A DNA stretch of 64,000 nucleotides, from assembly GCF_002139855.1 (NCBI RefSeq), contig NZ_CP018789.1, positions 372,001-436,000 on the forward strand. The letters are read 5' to 3'. The stretch is from Campylobacter porcelli (GTDB lineage Bacteria > Campylobacterota > Campylobacteria > Campylobacterales > Campylobacteraceae). Under the pieces are notes generated by a model that made no database searches, was not told the origin of the DNA, and saw only the letters and a list, made by a program, of their open reading frames with translations. Shown here in pieces: positions 47,991 to 57,060 of this stretch; position 1 is the first letter of the stretch, and each line of letters opens with the position of its first letter. A program made the translations under genes and the position numbers.

Positions 47991-50337
47991 GACGCTTTTT
48001 GTTCTTAGTTCATCTAGGAATGTAAGGGATTTTTACTCTAATGAGCTAGGGGCAAATTCGCTTTTGCCAAAAAGTATTAGTATAGCTGATTTTTTCACTC
48101 AAATTATCTATGTGCCTAATAGACGCTGTGCTACTCAAATAGAGTGTTTGCTCCATATGCAAACGGCAATTAGCAAGGTTAAAAATATCTCAAAAATCTT
48201 AAATATCAAAGATGAATTTTTGCTATTTTTAAAAAATTCACACTATCTTTTCTCATTTTTTAAAGAGCTTAGTAGAGAAAAATGCTCCATATCTGATTTA
48301 AATATGGCTGATACATACGCAAGCTATGAGGAGCATTTGGCTATTTTAGATAATTTAGGGCGGATTTATAAAAAGAGCTTAGAAGAGTTAAATTTATATG
48401 ATGATATAGTAGTTAGCGATTGCTATGAGATTAATCTAAATTTTATTAATAATTTTGATAAGATTGAGTTTAGACTTGATGGGAATTTGACCGCTTTGGA
48501 TTGGGAGATATTGATTAAGGTAAGTGAGCAAATTCCATTTATTATAAGCGTTGATTGTAGTAAATTTAATCAAAAAATTATAAAAGAGATTACCCATTTT
48601 ACGGGTTTAAATTTAAAAATCGGCTATAGTTATAAGATTAATTTAAGCGATAGAATTATAGAAGAAGAGATAAAATTAAACACTCAGCCAACAATCAATC
48701 TTAAAGGATTTTCTCTTCGCAGCTTACAAGCGGCTTTTGTATTTGATGAGATTTCTAAGATGGTTAAGAGTGGAATAGAGCCGCAAAATATCGCCGTGAT
48801 ACTACCTGATGAGAGCTTTGCTTTGATACTACAAAATCTTGATGAGAATAATATGCTAAATTACGCTATGGGTAAAAGCTTGAAAAATAGCCCTATTTAT
48901 ATAATTTTGCATAGCATAAAAGAGGCAGTTATAGAAGAGCTAGAGTATGAATTTGATGAGAATTATATCAAAAAAGCCAAAAATCCAAACCAAATAATCG
49001 CCACTTTAAATGACTTCAAGCTACCTGTGCAGCTATATGGCGATATAAAAAATATATTTTATAGCAAGGCTGATTTTGATAGTTTTGAGAATTTGATAAA
49101 ATCCATATCAAACTGCGTGAAAATAGATTCTGAAGTGGCTGAGATTATCCAAGGTGAATTATTTACCATTAAAAATCTTTTGCGTCAAATTGAGCTTAAA
49201 TTTAGCGATATTTTTGAGCTATTTTTGCTTAATATCTCGACTAAAACCCAAAGTATGGTTGGTGGGGGATTGGTAACTGCGATGGGAATTTTAGAGAGTC
49301 GCTCAAAGGCGTATGATGGGGTGATAATTGTAGATTTTAATGACTCATTTGTGCCAAAAAGAAGCCATAAAGAGATGTTTTTAAGCTCATCAGTTAGGAA
49401 AAATGCTGGATTAATCAGCCATAGTGATAGGGAAAATTTACAAAGATTTTATTATGAAAGCCTGATAAATAGGGCTAAGATGGTATCTATTAGCTATGTT
49501 GAGAATGATGAGCAGATGGTATCTAGATTTATTAAGGATTTTAAAAATATCACCCATATTCAAATTCCGCAAATTTCATATGAAAACTCGCTTTATAAAG
49601 GCGGAAAATCTATTATTTTAGAGCCTAGCCAAATTATATTAGAGCACGATTTCTTTGATTCTCCAATCTCATTTAGTCGCTTAAATACATATATTAAATG
49701 CCCAAGGCAATACTACTATAAATACATTAAAAATATTAGCCAAGATAGATTTAGCGATAAAGAGGCGGTTGAGTTTGGAAGTGCTGTGCATAATGCATTG
49801 CAAGAGTATTTTGAGAAATCCCTAGATAAATTTAATAAAGATGAATTTTTAAAGCTATATAGCAAGTATGAAGATAGCGATACAACCTTGAAAAATGAGC
49901 TTTTTAAGATTAAGCTTGATGAGTTTGAAATTGAGCAAAATAGCCATTTTGATGATGGTTTTAGTGTTTTGGGTTGTGAGATGGAGATTGAAGCTAAGTT
50001 TAATGGAATTCCTATCAAAGGCAAGATTGATAGGGTGGATATAAAAGGCGATGAGATTTGGCTAATTGATTATAAAAGCGGAAGTGTAGATGGGGCATCA
50101 CTCCAACTAGCATTTTACGAAGCGCTTTATATGGCGAAATTTAATAGAGAAGCTAAAGGCTTTTTCTACTCATTACAAGATAATAAATTTACACCAAATA
50201 AAAAAAGTATTGATGAATTAAGTAATACTTTAAAAAAGCTAAAAGATATTAATAAATCCAAAATTCCCTTTAGTCAAAATACAAATTCGTGTGTTTATTG
50301 TCCTTATACTCAGATATGCTTAAGGGAATTAAAATGA
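47980..50337 (+). CDS. addB: AddB subunit of the helicase-nuclease
   Basis: 785 aa from ATG 47980 (MPNRTLFVLSSSR). An upstream Met at 47941 lies inside fixH and is not family-like. Inactivated helicase-like N-terminus. The C-terminal RecB-family nuclease has FGSAVHNAL, GKIDRVDIKGDEIWLIDYKSG, and a 4Fe-4S cluster formed by C in YIKCPRQYYY plus the CVYCPYTQIC trio. AddAB processes double-strand breaks and recognises Chi-like sites. Confidence 0.92.
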   Translation: MPNRTLFVLSSSRNVRDFYSNELGANSLLPKSISIADFFTQIIYVPNRRCATQIECLLHMQTAISKVKNISKILNIKDEFLLFLKNSHYLFSFFKELSREKCSISDLNMADTYASYEEHLAILDNLGRIYKKSLEELNLYDDIVVSDCYEINLNFINNFDKIEFRLDGNLTALDWEILIKVSEQIPFIISVDCSKFNQKIIKEITHFTGLNLKIGYSYKINLSDRIIEEEIKLNTQPTINLKGFSLRSLQAAFVFDEISKMVKSGIEPQNIAVILPDESFALILQNLDENNMLNYAMGKSLKNSPIYIILHSIKEAVIEELEYEFDENYIKKAKNPNQIIATLNDFKLPVQLYGDIKNIFYSKADFDSFENLIKSISNCVKIDSEVAEIIQGELFTIKNLLRQIELKFSDIFELFLLNISTKTQSMVGGGLVTAMGILESRSKAYDGVIIVDFNDSFVPKRSHKEMFLSSSVRKNAGLISHSDRENLQRFYYESLINRAKMVSISYVENDEQMVSRFIKDFKNITHIQIPQISYENSLYKGGKSIILEPSQIILEHDFFDSPISFSRLNTYIKCPRQYYYKYIKNISQDRFSDKEAVEFGSAVHNALQEYFEKSLDKFNKDEFLKLYSKYEDSDTTLKNELFKIKLDEFEIEQNSHFDDGFSVLGCEMEIEAKFNGIPIKGKIDRVDIKGDEIWLIDYKSGSVDGASLQLAFYEALYMAKFNREAKGFFYSLQDNKFTPNKKSIDELSNTLKKLKDINKSKIPFSQNTNSCVYCPYTQICLRELK

Positions 50338-53093
50338 GTTTTGAGAGCTATTTATGCCTAGAAGCAAGTGCTGGAAGCGGTAAGACATTTGCACTTTCTG
50401 TTAGATACATCGCCTTATTATTACAAGGCAATCACCCAAGCAAGATTCTTGCGCTAACTTTTACGAACAAAGCTGCCAATGAGATGTTTCATAGGATTAT
50501 AACCACATTTTGTAATCTACATGAAGATAAGCAAAAAGGCGAGTTAGCAGAACTTTGTGAGCTTTTAGACAAGGAGCCTAAGCAGATTTTGGCTTTAAGA
50601 GATGAGATGATGGATGAGTTTTTATCAAGTGAGCTTAAAATATCTACATTTGACTCATTTTTTGCTACGATTCTTAGGCAATTTAGCTTAAATTTAGGCA
50701 TTATGCCTGATTTTAATTCAGTAGAAAATAATAAAATATTAGTAAAGAATGAGTTTAAAAAACTGCTAATTTCTAACTCTATGATTACTAGCGTAGCTAA
50801 ATATTTAAATAGCACAAATAGCAAGGAGAGCGATCTATTTGATAAGCTAGATATGCTTAGCCAGTGTAAATTTAAACCCTATAGCTCCATATGCCCTACC
50901 ACCAAACTAGCGATGAAAAAGTATGAAGAGCTATGTGATGTAGCGTTAAAATTAAGTAGCCATAAGAACTATATAAAGAATTTTAATAAAAATTTAAGCT
51001 TAAAAGATATAGTTGAAAAGCCAATTGTCAAAGCTATAAATACAGATTATTTTGAAAAAGTAATTGATAATGCCGAGTTTAATAGTGCTAGAGATGCATT
51101 TATAAGTGCGGCTAAAGAGTATTATCTAGCTCTTGAGAAGTATGAAATAGCTCAAATTTCAAATTTGATTAATCTATATAAACAAGCTATTATAAATGTA
51201 AATCGCCGTGAAAATAGCTTGAGTTTTGCTGATATTGCAAACTGGGTAAATGAGCTACTAACGAGCAAAAATAAGCAAGATATTGATATGCTATATTTTC
51301 GCCTTGATGCTAGGATTAAGCATATTTTGATTGATGAATTTCAAGATACTAGCGTAAATCAGTATGAGATTTTAGAGCCATTAATCGCTGAAAGTGTGGC
51401 TGGAATAGGGCAAAGTGGTCTTGGGAGCTTCTTTTATGTAGGCGATACAAAGCAGAGTATTTATAGATTTCGTGGTGGGCAAAGTGGGCTTTTTAATAAG
51501 CTCAAAGATGATTTTTCACAGATCAAAACTCAAAATTTAGGTAAAAATTATCGCAGCGATAAGTTCATAGTAGAGTATGTAAATAATATTTTTAGATCAA
51601 AATATACAAACTATATAGATCAAATTCCAAATAGCAAAGATGATGGCTATGTAAAGGTTGATAGATTTGATTTTAATGAGTATTTGGATAAAATTTATGA
51701 AAATATCACCCATCTAAGCCAATCTGGCGTAGCATATAGCGATATGGCGATACTTTGCTGGAAAAATGATGATATTTATAAAATTAAGAATTTTTTAGAA
51801 TCTAAAGGCTTGATAGTATCTACGCAGATGACAAATATGCTTATTAAAAGTGCTAATGTAGCTGCTGTGGTGGCATTTGTCAAATATTGTATTTTAGGTG
51901 ATGAGATTTACTCCTTAATAGTCTATGAGATTTTAAAAAGCAAAAATGATAAATTAGAGTTAAAAATCGACGCCCCCATCTCTAGCACTCTTAAATTTAT
52001 CGCAAAATATCTTGGCATTGAGCCTTATGATATTGATATGCTAAAGCTATATGAGATTAGCAATAACTATAGCGATATATATGATTTTATTTTTAATATT
52101 GATGAGGATCAGACCAAAAGTGCTAAAAGTAGCCAAAACGGCATTACTATAATGACACTTCATAAGAGCAAAGGGTTGCAGTTTGACCATGTGATTGTGA
52201 TGGATAGTATAGCAAAATCTAGTGTAGATAGGAATAAATTTCTAATTGAGTATGATTTAAATTCAAATAGATGGGAGATTAGATTAAATAATAAAGCTTT
52301 TGAGAATTTAGGCGATGAGAGTTATATAAAGCTTAAAAATAGACAAAAAGAGCTTGATAAAATTGATAAGATAAATGCACTCTATGTCGCACTAACTAGA
52401 GCAAAGCATAGCTTAATAATCTTAGCAAAAGATGATCCAAATGGCAAGAATATATCATATTTTACGCAATATATAAGTAATCATAATACAGTGGAGTATC
52501 TAAATTTAGATGAGTGTGAGCTAGGAAGTATAAAACCAGCCATTAAAGAGCAAGAGAGTAGCTTGGTTAAGCCAGTTGAGCTTGAGCCATTTATCAAGGT
52601 AGCTCGTCAAGAGATTGTAAAAGATGATGAGATAAAAAGTGAGAAAAATCTAGATTTAATATATTTTGGAAATGCGTTACACTACTATCTTGAGAGTTTA
52701 AATTTTAATGATATAAAATCACAAAAAATAGCTAATAATTGCCTATATAATAGATTTGGAGCATATCTTGATAGTGATTGTTTAGAAGATATTATATCAA
52801 GGGCTAATAGACTTATAAATAATATAGAATTTTTAGAAATTATAGATGGCAAAGAGCTATATAAAGAGCAAGAAATTGGCTTTAATGGAGCATTAAAACG
52901 CATAGATTTGCTCTGTATGAATGAGAGCGAAATTTATATCGTTGATTATAAAAGTTCAGATAAAAATTTAGATAAAGATAGGGCTCAAGTGGAGCAATAT
53001 TTGGAAATTTTATCCCAAATTTATCCAGATAAATCAGTTAAGGCGGCTATAATTTATATATTAAGTGAAAAGATTCAAATTTTAAAACTCTAA
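50334..53093 (+). CDS. addA: AddA subunit: UvrD-family helicase and nuclease
   Basis: 919 aa from ATG 50334, overlapping the addB stop (ATGA). Walker A ASAGSGKTF (about 11-19), LALTFTNKAA, Walker B-like HILIDEFQDTS, FYVGDTKQSIYRFRGG, MTLHKSKGLQFDHV and NALYVALTRAKHSL are the UvrD/Rep motifs. The C-terminal nuclease shows GFNGALKRIDLL and IYIVDYKSS. With AddB it loads RecA at breaks. Confidence 0.94.
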   Translation: MSFESYLCLEASAGSGKTFALSVRYIALLLQGNHPSKILALTFTNKAANEMFHRIITTFCNLHEDKQKGELAELCELLDKEPKQILALRDEMMDEFLSSELKISTFDSFFATILRQFSLNLGIMPDFNSVENNKILVKNEFKKLLISNSMITSVAKYLNSTNSKESDLFDKLDMLSQCKFKPYSSICPTTKLAMKKYEELCDVALKLSSHKNYIKNFNKNLSLKDIVEKPIVKAINTDYFEKVIDNAEFNSARDAFISAAKEYYLALEKYEIAQISNLINLYKQAIINVNRRENSLSFADIANWVNELLTSKNKQDIDMLYFRLDARIKHILIDEFQDTSVNQYEILEPLIAESVAGIGQSGLGSFFYVGDTKQSIYRFRGGQSGLFNKLKDDFSQIKTQNLGKNYRSDKFIVEYVNNIFRSKYTNYIDQIPNSKDDGYVKVDRFDFNEYLDKIYENITHLSQSGVAYSDMAILCWKNDDIYKIKNFLESKGLIVSTQMTNMLIKSANVAAVVAFVKYCILGDEIYSLIVYEILKSKNDKLELKIDAPISSTLKFIAKYLGIEPYDIDMLKLYEISNNYSDIYDFIFNIDEDQTKSAKSSQNGITIMTLHKSKGLQFDHVIVMDSIAKSSVDRNKFLIEYDLNSNRWEIRLNNKAFENLGDESYIKLKNRQKELDKIDKINALYVALTRAKHSLIILAKDDPNGKNISYFTQYISNHNTVEYLNLDECELGSIKPAIKEQESSLVKPVELEPFIKVARQEIVKDDEIKSEKNLDLIYFGNALHYYLESLNFNDIKSQKIANNCLYNRFGAYLDSDCLEDIISRANRLINNIEFLEIIDGKELYKEQEIGFNGALKRIDLLCMNESEIYIVDYKSSDKNLDKDRAQVEQYLEILSQIYPDKSVKAAIIYILSEKIQILKL

Positions 53094-53137
53094 TATAAAA
53101 TTTTACTTAAATTCAGCTATTTTTAAGTAAATCTCGC

Positions 53138-53143
53138 TATAAT
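53138..53143 (+). promoter_or_regulatory. Probable -10 box of rplM-rpsI
   Basis: TATAAT, 37 nt before the rplM ATG. A/T-rich sequence precedes it. Confidence 0.5.
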
Positions 53144-53180
53144 TTCAGCTCTTAAATTAATATAGATAAAAGGCAAGATT

Positions 53181-53606
53181 ATGACAAAGATAACAAAGCC
53201 AAATGAAGTAAAACGAGATTGGATAGTTCTTGATGCTTCTGGAAAGAGATTTGGTAGATTGCTAACTGAAGCCGCTACACTACTTCGTGGCAAACATAAG
53301 CCAGGATTTAGCCCAAATGTTGATTGTGGCGATTATGTAATCATCATTAATGCTAGTAAAGCAGAATTTACAGGTGCTAATAAAGCTCAAGAGAAGTTAT
53401 ATCATAGACATTCAGGCTATTTTGGAAGTGTAAAGAGTGAGAAATTTGGTGATTTATTAGCAAATAAACCTGAGAAACTTTATAAATTAGCAGTTCGTGG
53501 TATGCTACCTAAGACAAAATTAGGCAAAGAGATGCTTAAAAAATTAAAAATTTATGCTGGTAGTGAGCATCCGCACACTGCACAAATAGCTAAAGAAGGA
53601 AAATAA
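53181..53606 (+). CDS. rplM: 50S ribosomal protein L13
   Basis: 141 aa. [28 protein letters not shown] at the N-terminus and [16 protein letters not shown] near the C-terminus are diagnostic. Two bases before rpsI, the universal L13-S9 pair. Confidence 0.98.
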   Translation: MTKITKPNEVKRDWIVLDASGKRFGRLLTEAATLLRGKHKPGFSPNVDCGDYVIIINASKAEFTGANKAQEKLYHRHSGYFGSVKSEKFGDLLANKPEKLYKLAVRGMLPKTKLGKEMLKKLKIYAGSEHPHTAQIAKEGK

Positions 53607-53608
53607 TA

Positions 53609-53998
53609 ATGGCAACAACATACGCAACAGGTAAAAGAAAAACAGCAGTTGCTAAGGTTTGGGTAAAACCAGGTAGCGGCAAAATCACAGTAAATGGTAT
53701 GGATCTAAATAGCTGGCTTGGCGGACACGAAGCTATCAAATTAAAAGTAGTTCAACCCCTACTAGTAACAAAGCAAGAGACTTCTATGGATATAACTGCT
53801 ACAACTTTAGGTGGTGGATATTCAGCTCAAGCAGAAGCACTTCGCCATGGTATCTCAAGAGCGTTAGCTTCTATTGATGCTACTTTTAGAGCTGCTCTTA
53901 AACCACAAGGTCTTCTAACTCGCGATAGCCGTGTTGTTGAGCGTAAAAAATATGGTCGCAGAAAAGCAAGAAGAAGCCCACAATTCTCAAAAAGATAA
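53609..53998 (+). CDS. rpsI: 30S ribosomal protein S9
   Basis: 129 aa. Begins [21 protein letters not shown] and ends with the basic tail [13 protein letters not shown] that reaches the P-site tRNA. Confidence 0.98.
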   Translation: MATTYATGKRKTAVAKVWVKPGSGKITVNGMDLNSWLGGHEAIKLKVVQPLLVTKQETSMDITATTLGGGYSAQAEALRHGISRALASIDATFRAALKPQGLLTRDSRVVERKKYGRRKARRSPQFSKR

Positions 53999-54014
53999 TA
54001 TCTTTATCAAATTT

Positions 54015-54037
54015 CCAAAAGCTTTTTTGGCTTTTGG
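54015..54037 (+). terminator. rplM-rpsI terminator
   Basis: CCAAAAGC (54015-54022) and GCTTTTGG (54030-54037) form an 8-bp stem with a T-rich loop shortly after the rpsI stop. Confidence 0.7.
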
Positions 54038-54123
54038 ATCTCTTTTAAAATTTAATTTTCTATATTTAGTAAAAATTTATAATAGATTTTCATTAAGTTA
54101 ATATTGTTTGCTTATAATTCCAA

Positions 54124-54187
54124 TGTCCAACAGATAAACCTCCTTTTTGTAATAGTTTCGGAGTTGAGATTTCAACTCCGATTTTTC
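54124..54187 (+). ncRNA. Candidate small RNA with its own promoter and terminator
   Basis: A TATAAT box at 54113-54118 (TTTGCTTATAAT) is followed about 40 nt later by a strong intrinsic terminator: TCGGAGTTGA / TCAACTCCGA then five T (54158-54186). No reading frame of note lies between. The predicted transcript of about 60 nt exposes AACCTCCTTTTTG, complementary to AAAAAGGAGG-type ribosome binding sites. It ends about 90 nt before the cadF start. Confidence 0.55.
54158..54186 (+). terminator. Strong intrinsic terminator upstream of the cadF homologue
   Basis: A 10-bp GC-containing stem (TCGGAGTTGA, TCAACTCCGA) immediately followed by TTTTT. rpsI already has a terminator upstream, so this one is expected to end a separate short transcript. 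Confidence 0.85.
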
Positions 54188-54243
54188 ATCTCATTTATCA
54201 ATCTTTTATATTGTTTTAAAGCGATTTAATGTATCATTCCTAT

Positions 54244-54260
54244 ATCAATCTATAATTGAT
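54244..54260 (+). promoter_or_regulatory. 5'UTR hairpin before the cadF homologue
   Basis: ATCAAT-CTATA-ATTGAT lies just upstream of the AAGGAATTAAG ribosome binding site. It could modulate translation; only the symmetry is seen. Confidence 0.35.
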
Positions 54261-54275
54261 TATAAAGGAATTAAG

Positions 54276-55292
54276 ATGAAAAAAATCGTTTTGGCACTTT
54301 GTGCGGCTTCAGCACTATTTGCAACTGACAAGTATGAATTAACCATAGTTGGCGGATACGCTCATCCAGAAGGAACTCAAGGCATTGATGACCAAAAATT
54401 AATAGGTCTTAGATTAGGCCGAAATCTAGATCTATCATGGCTAAGCCAAATTGAGTTAGGATTTGACTATACTCCAAAGGCTACATTTGAAGATCAAAAT
54501 GGCAAAGCAGTAGGATATGATACAAGAATTGCTAGATATTTTGTAAATTTAGTCAAAGATTTTGTCTTAACTGATAGATTTTCTATCTATGCTTTAGCAG
54601 GTGCTGGCTATCAAGATCTTAGTCGTGAGGCAAATGATGCTGGTGATGATGGATTTGGTCAAGCTGGTCTTGGATTTAAATTTAAAGTTGTAGATAATTT
54701 CTCTCTTAAATTAGAAGCTAGAGATGCTATTAATTTTAAAGACGGAGATAACACATTTTTATACACTTTAGGTTTTGCTAGTAGCTTTGGTAGCTCATCA
54801 AAAGCTGAGCCTATTGCCACTCCAGTAGCACCTACTCAACCAAATTTAGTAGATGGCGATGATGATAATGATGGTGTATTAAATAGCAAAGATAGATGTC
54901 CAAATACCCCAGCTGGAGCTGTAGTTGATGAAAATGGTTGCGAAAAAGTAATTAGATTAAACCTAAATTTACATGCTAATTTCGCAAGCGATAGTGCAAC
55001 TCTAACTCCAGAATATATCGCTAAAATCGATGAAGTAGCTAAGGTTTTAAATGCAAATCAAGAGTATAAAGTCATATTAGAGGGTCATACTGACTCTACT
55101 GGCTCACAAGAGTATAACCAAAAACTATCTGAAAGAAGAGCTAACGCAGTCGCGGCCGAGCTAATCAAAATGGGTGTAAGCAAAGATAGAATTCAAACGA
55201 TTGGTTATGGCGAATTATCCCCAATTGCTACAAATAAAACTAAAGAGGGACGCGCTCAAAATCGCCGTGTTGATGCTAAATTTAGAAATTAA
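54276..55292 (+). CDS. cadF: CadF-like OmpA family outer-membrane protein
   Basis: 338 aa. Signal peptide MKKIVLALCAASALFA. Eight-stranded beta-barrel about 17-175. Hinge with a thrombospondin type 3-like Asp repeat (DGDDDNDGVLNSKDRCPNTP, about 194-213). C-terminal OmpA peptidoglycan-binding domain (LEGHTDSTGSQEYNQKLSERRANAV). Position after rpsI and before gph/por matches C. jejuni cadF. The FRLS fibronectin-binding motif of C. jejuni CadF is replaced by FKVV in GFKFKVVDNFSLKLEARD. The Asp-rich hinge differs from C. jejuni CadF. Confidence 0.88.
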   Translation: MKKIVLALCAASALFATDKYELTIVGGYAHPEGTQGIDDQKLIGLRLGRNLDLSWLSQIELGFDYTPKATFEDQNGKAVGYDTRIARYFVNLVKDFVLTDRFSIYALAGAGYQDLSREANDAGDDGFGQAGLGFKFKVVDNFSLKLEARDAINFKDGDNTFLYTLGFASSFGSSSKAEPIATPVAPTQPNLVDGDDDNDGVLNSKDRCPNTPAGAVVDENGCEKVIRLNLNLHANFASDSATLTPEYIAKIDEVAKVLNANQEYKVILEGHTDSTGSQEYNQKLSERRANAVAAELIKMGVSKDRIQTIGYGELSPIATNKTKEGRAQNRRVDAKFRN

Positions 55293-55294
55293 TT

Positions 55295-56134
55295 ATGCAG
55301 ATTATAACCGGTTTTGATTATACGGTCATATTGGCATTACTTGCCAAATATGGCCTTAGACTTCTCTTTTCACTACTTATATTTCTTATTGGAAAGTGGG
55401 TTGTAGGTAGAATTTGTCTTATTTTACAAAGAGTTATTATTAGAGCTAAAGTTGATAAATTAATAGCTAGTTTTATCATCAATGCAGCCAAAACCATCCT
55501 TTTAATCATAGTTATTATCGCCGCACTTGCTAACCTTGGCATTGAAACTACATCATTTATAGCTATGTTTGGTGCAATCGGACTTGGCATAGGAATGACA
55601 TTTAAGGATTCATTTAGCAATGTTGGTGCTGGGATTTTGATTCTATTTTTTAGACCATTTAAAATTGGAGATAGTGTAGAGATTGGCGGTAGTAGCGGTG
55701 TTGTTAGTGAGCTAAATTTATTTAATATGTGTATAGCAACTAGCGATGGCAAAAGCATAATTATCCCAAATAAACAGGTTATAAATAGCAAAATTATCAA
55801 TTTTTCTATAACTCCCACAAGGCGGATTGATCTATCTTTTAGCGTTGATTATAAAGATGATTTGAAGTTAGCAAAAGAGCTGATATTAAATTTAGCAATC
55901 AAAAATGAGCTAATATTAAAAGACCCAATTCCAAGCGTATCAGTAAGCGCCCTTGGAGAGCATAGCGTTGATTTAGTGGCTAAATTTTGGGTGCTTAATG
56001 AGAATTATACTTCAGCACAATATTCTATGCTTGAGAGTGTGAAAATTGCATTTGACGAAAGTGGAATTAGCATACCATATCCAAAGATTATAACCCATCA
56101 TATTTATGAAAAAAGAGATGATAATGAGCAATAA
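55295..56134 (+). CDS. Small-conductance mechanosensitive channel MscS
   Basis: 279 aa. Three N-terminal helices; TM3 with ALANLGIETTSFIAMFGAIGLGIGMTFKDSFSNVGAG lines the pore with the Ala/Gly packing typical of MscS. Then the beta domain (FKIGDSVEIGGSSGVVSELNLFNM, IPNKQVINSKIINFS) and alpha/beta C-terminus. It starts 2 nt after the cadF homologue, an insertion relative to the C. jejuni order. Confidence 0.9.
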   Translation: MQIITGFDYTVILALLAKYGLRLLFSLLIFLIGKWVVGRICLILQRVIIRAKVDKLIASFIINAAKTILLIIVIIAALANLGIETTSFIAMFGAIGLGIGMTFKDSFSNVGAGILILFFRPFKIGDSVEIGGSSGVVSELNLFNMCIATSDGKSIIIPNKQVINSKIINFSITPTRRIDLSFSVDYKDDLKLAKELILNLAIKNELILKDPIPSVSVSALGEHSVDLVAKFWVLNENYTSAQYSMLESVKIAFDESGISIPYPKIITHHIYEKRDDNEQ

Positions 56135-56780
56135 ACCTACCATTTTATTTGATCTTGATGGGACGCTTATAGACTCTACGGAGGCTATTTTAAATGGATT
56201 TTATAAAGCTTTTAAAGAGCATAATCTTACCCAGCCTACAAAGAAGCAAATCTGTTCGCTAATTGGCCATCCGCTTGAGTATATGTTTGCTTCCCTTGGT
56301 GTGCCAAAGCACCTTATAGACTCCTTTATCTTAATTTACAAAGATGATTATAGGCAAAACTATCTATCTCAAACTACTCTTTTGCCAGGCGGATTTGAAG
56401 CAGTTAGCAAGGCTAGTAAATTTGCAAATTTAGGTGTTGTTACTACTAAAACCTCTTTGTATTCTAAAAATTTGCTTGAAAATTTGGGAATTTTAAAATA
56501 TTTTAGCGTTGTAATAGGTAGAGATGATGTAACTCACCCAAAGCCAAATCCAGAGCCGATTTTAAAGGCGTTAGAAGTAATTGGTAAAACTTCAAATATC
56601 TATATGATAGGAGATACACCAATGGATGCTAAAGCTGCTAAGAGTGTTGGTATTTTTAGTATCGGCGTTACTTGTGGATATGATAGTAGGGAGAATTTGG
56701 AGTTGATTTGTGATTATGTTTGCTCTAGTGCCTTAAATGCTATAGAGTATATTATAGCTCAAAATATAGTTAATTTATAA
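56124..56780 (+). CDS. HAD-family phosphatase (Gph-like)
   Basis: 218 aa from ATG 56124. HAD motif I FDLDGTLIDS near residue 8, motif II VVTTKTS, Lys in HPKPNPEP and motif IV MIGDTPMDAKAAKSVG. A phosphoglycolate or related sugar-phosphate phosphatase is likely. Alternative in-frame Mets at 56106 and 56118 extend further into mscS. The chosen start overlaps mscS by 11 nt. Confidence 0.85.
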   Translation: MSNKPTILFDLDGTLIDSTEAILNGFYKAFKEHNLTQPTKKQICSLIGHPLEYMFASLGVPKHLIDSFILIYKDDYRQNYLSQTTLLPGGFEAVSKASKFANLGVVTTKTSLYSKNLLENLGILKYFSVVIGRDDVTHPKPNPEPILKALEVIGKTSNIYMIGDTPMDAKAAKSVGIFSIGVTCGYDSRENLELICDYVCSSALNAIEYIIAQNIVNL

Positions 56781-56812
56781 ACAATTCATTGAATTTTTAT
56801 TTAAAACTTATA

Positions 56813-56829
56813 AATTTATTAAATAAATT
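56813..56829. repeat. Palindrome in the gph-por gap
   Basis: AATTTATT-A-AATAAATT is a perfect 8-bp dyad in an otherwise featureless, very AT-rich 280-bp gap (56781-57060). It may be a weak terminator for the preceding gene or an operator. Confidence 0.35.
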
Positions 56830-57031
56830 CAGATAATTTGTTTCGATTATTTTGATATAAATTTATGGTAAAATCATATTTTGAGCTATTTAATATTAAT
56901 ATAACTGATAATTTATATAAAAATAAATTTATAATTAACCTAGTTTTTAAGTTTTTATAATATAATTACTAATCTTAAGTTAAGTAAAATAATTAAACCA
57001 AAATAAGTCTTTAAATTTCTATCTCTTGTAG

Positions 57032-57037
57032 TAAAAT
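57032..57037 (+). promoter_or_regulatory. Probable -10 box of por
   Basis: TAAAAT (within TTGTAGTAAAATTTAAGC) 24 nt before the por ATG, with AAAGGAAA as ribosome binding site. Confidence 0.45.
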
Positions 57038-57060
57038 TTAAGCTTAGAAAGGAAATATAG

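Noticed and set aside
55318-55818. 166-aa antisense reading frame in mscS
   Set aside because: Long only because the AT-rich hydrophobic gene lacks stops on the other strand; no family features.
56781-57060. Small gene or RNA in the gph-por gap
   Set aside because: Only AT-rich sequence, one palindrome and the por promoter are visible; no frame with a ribosome binding site.
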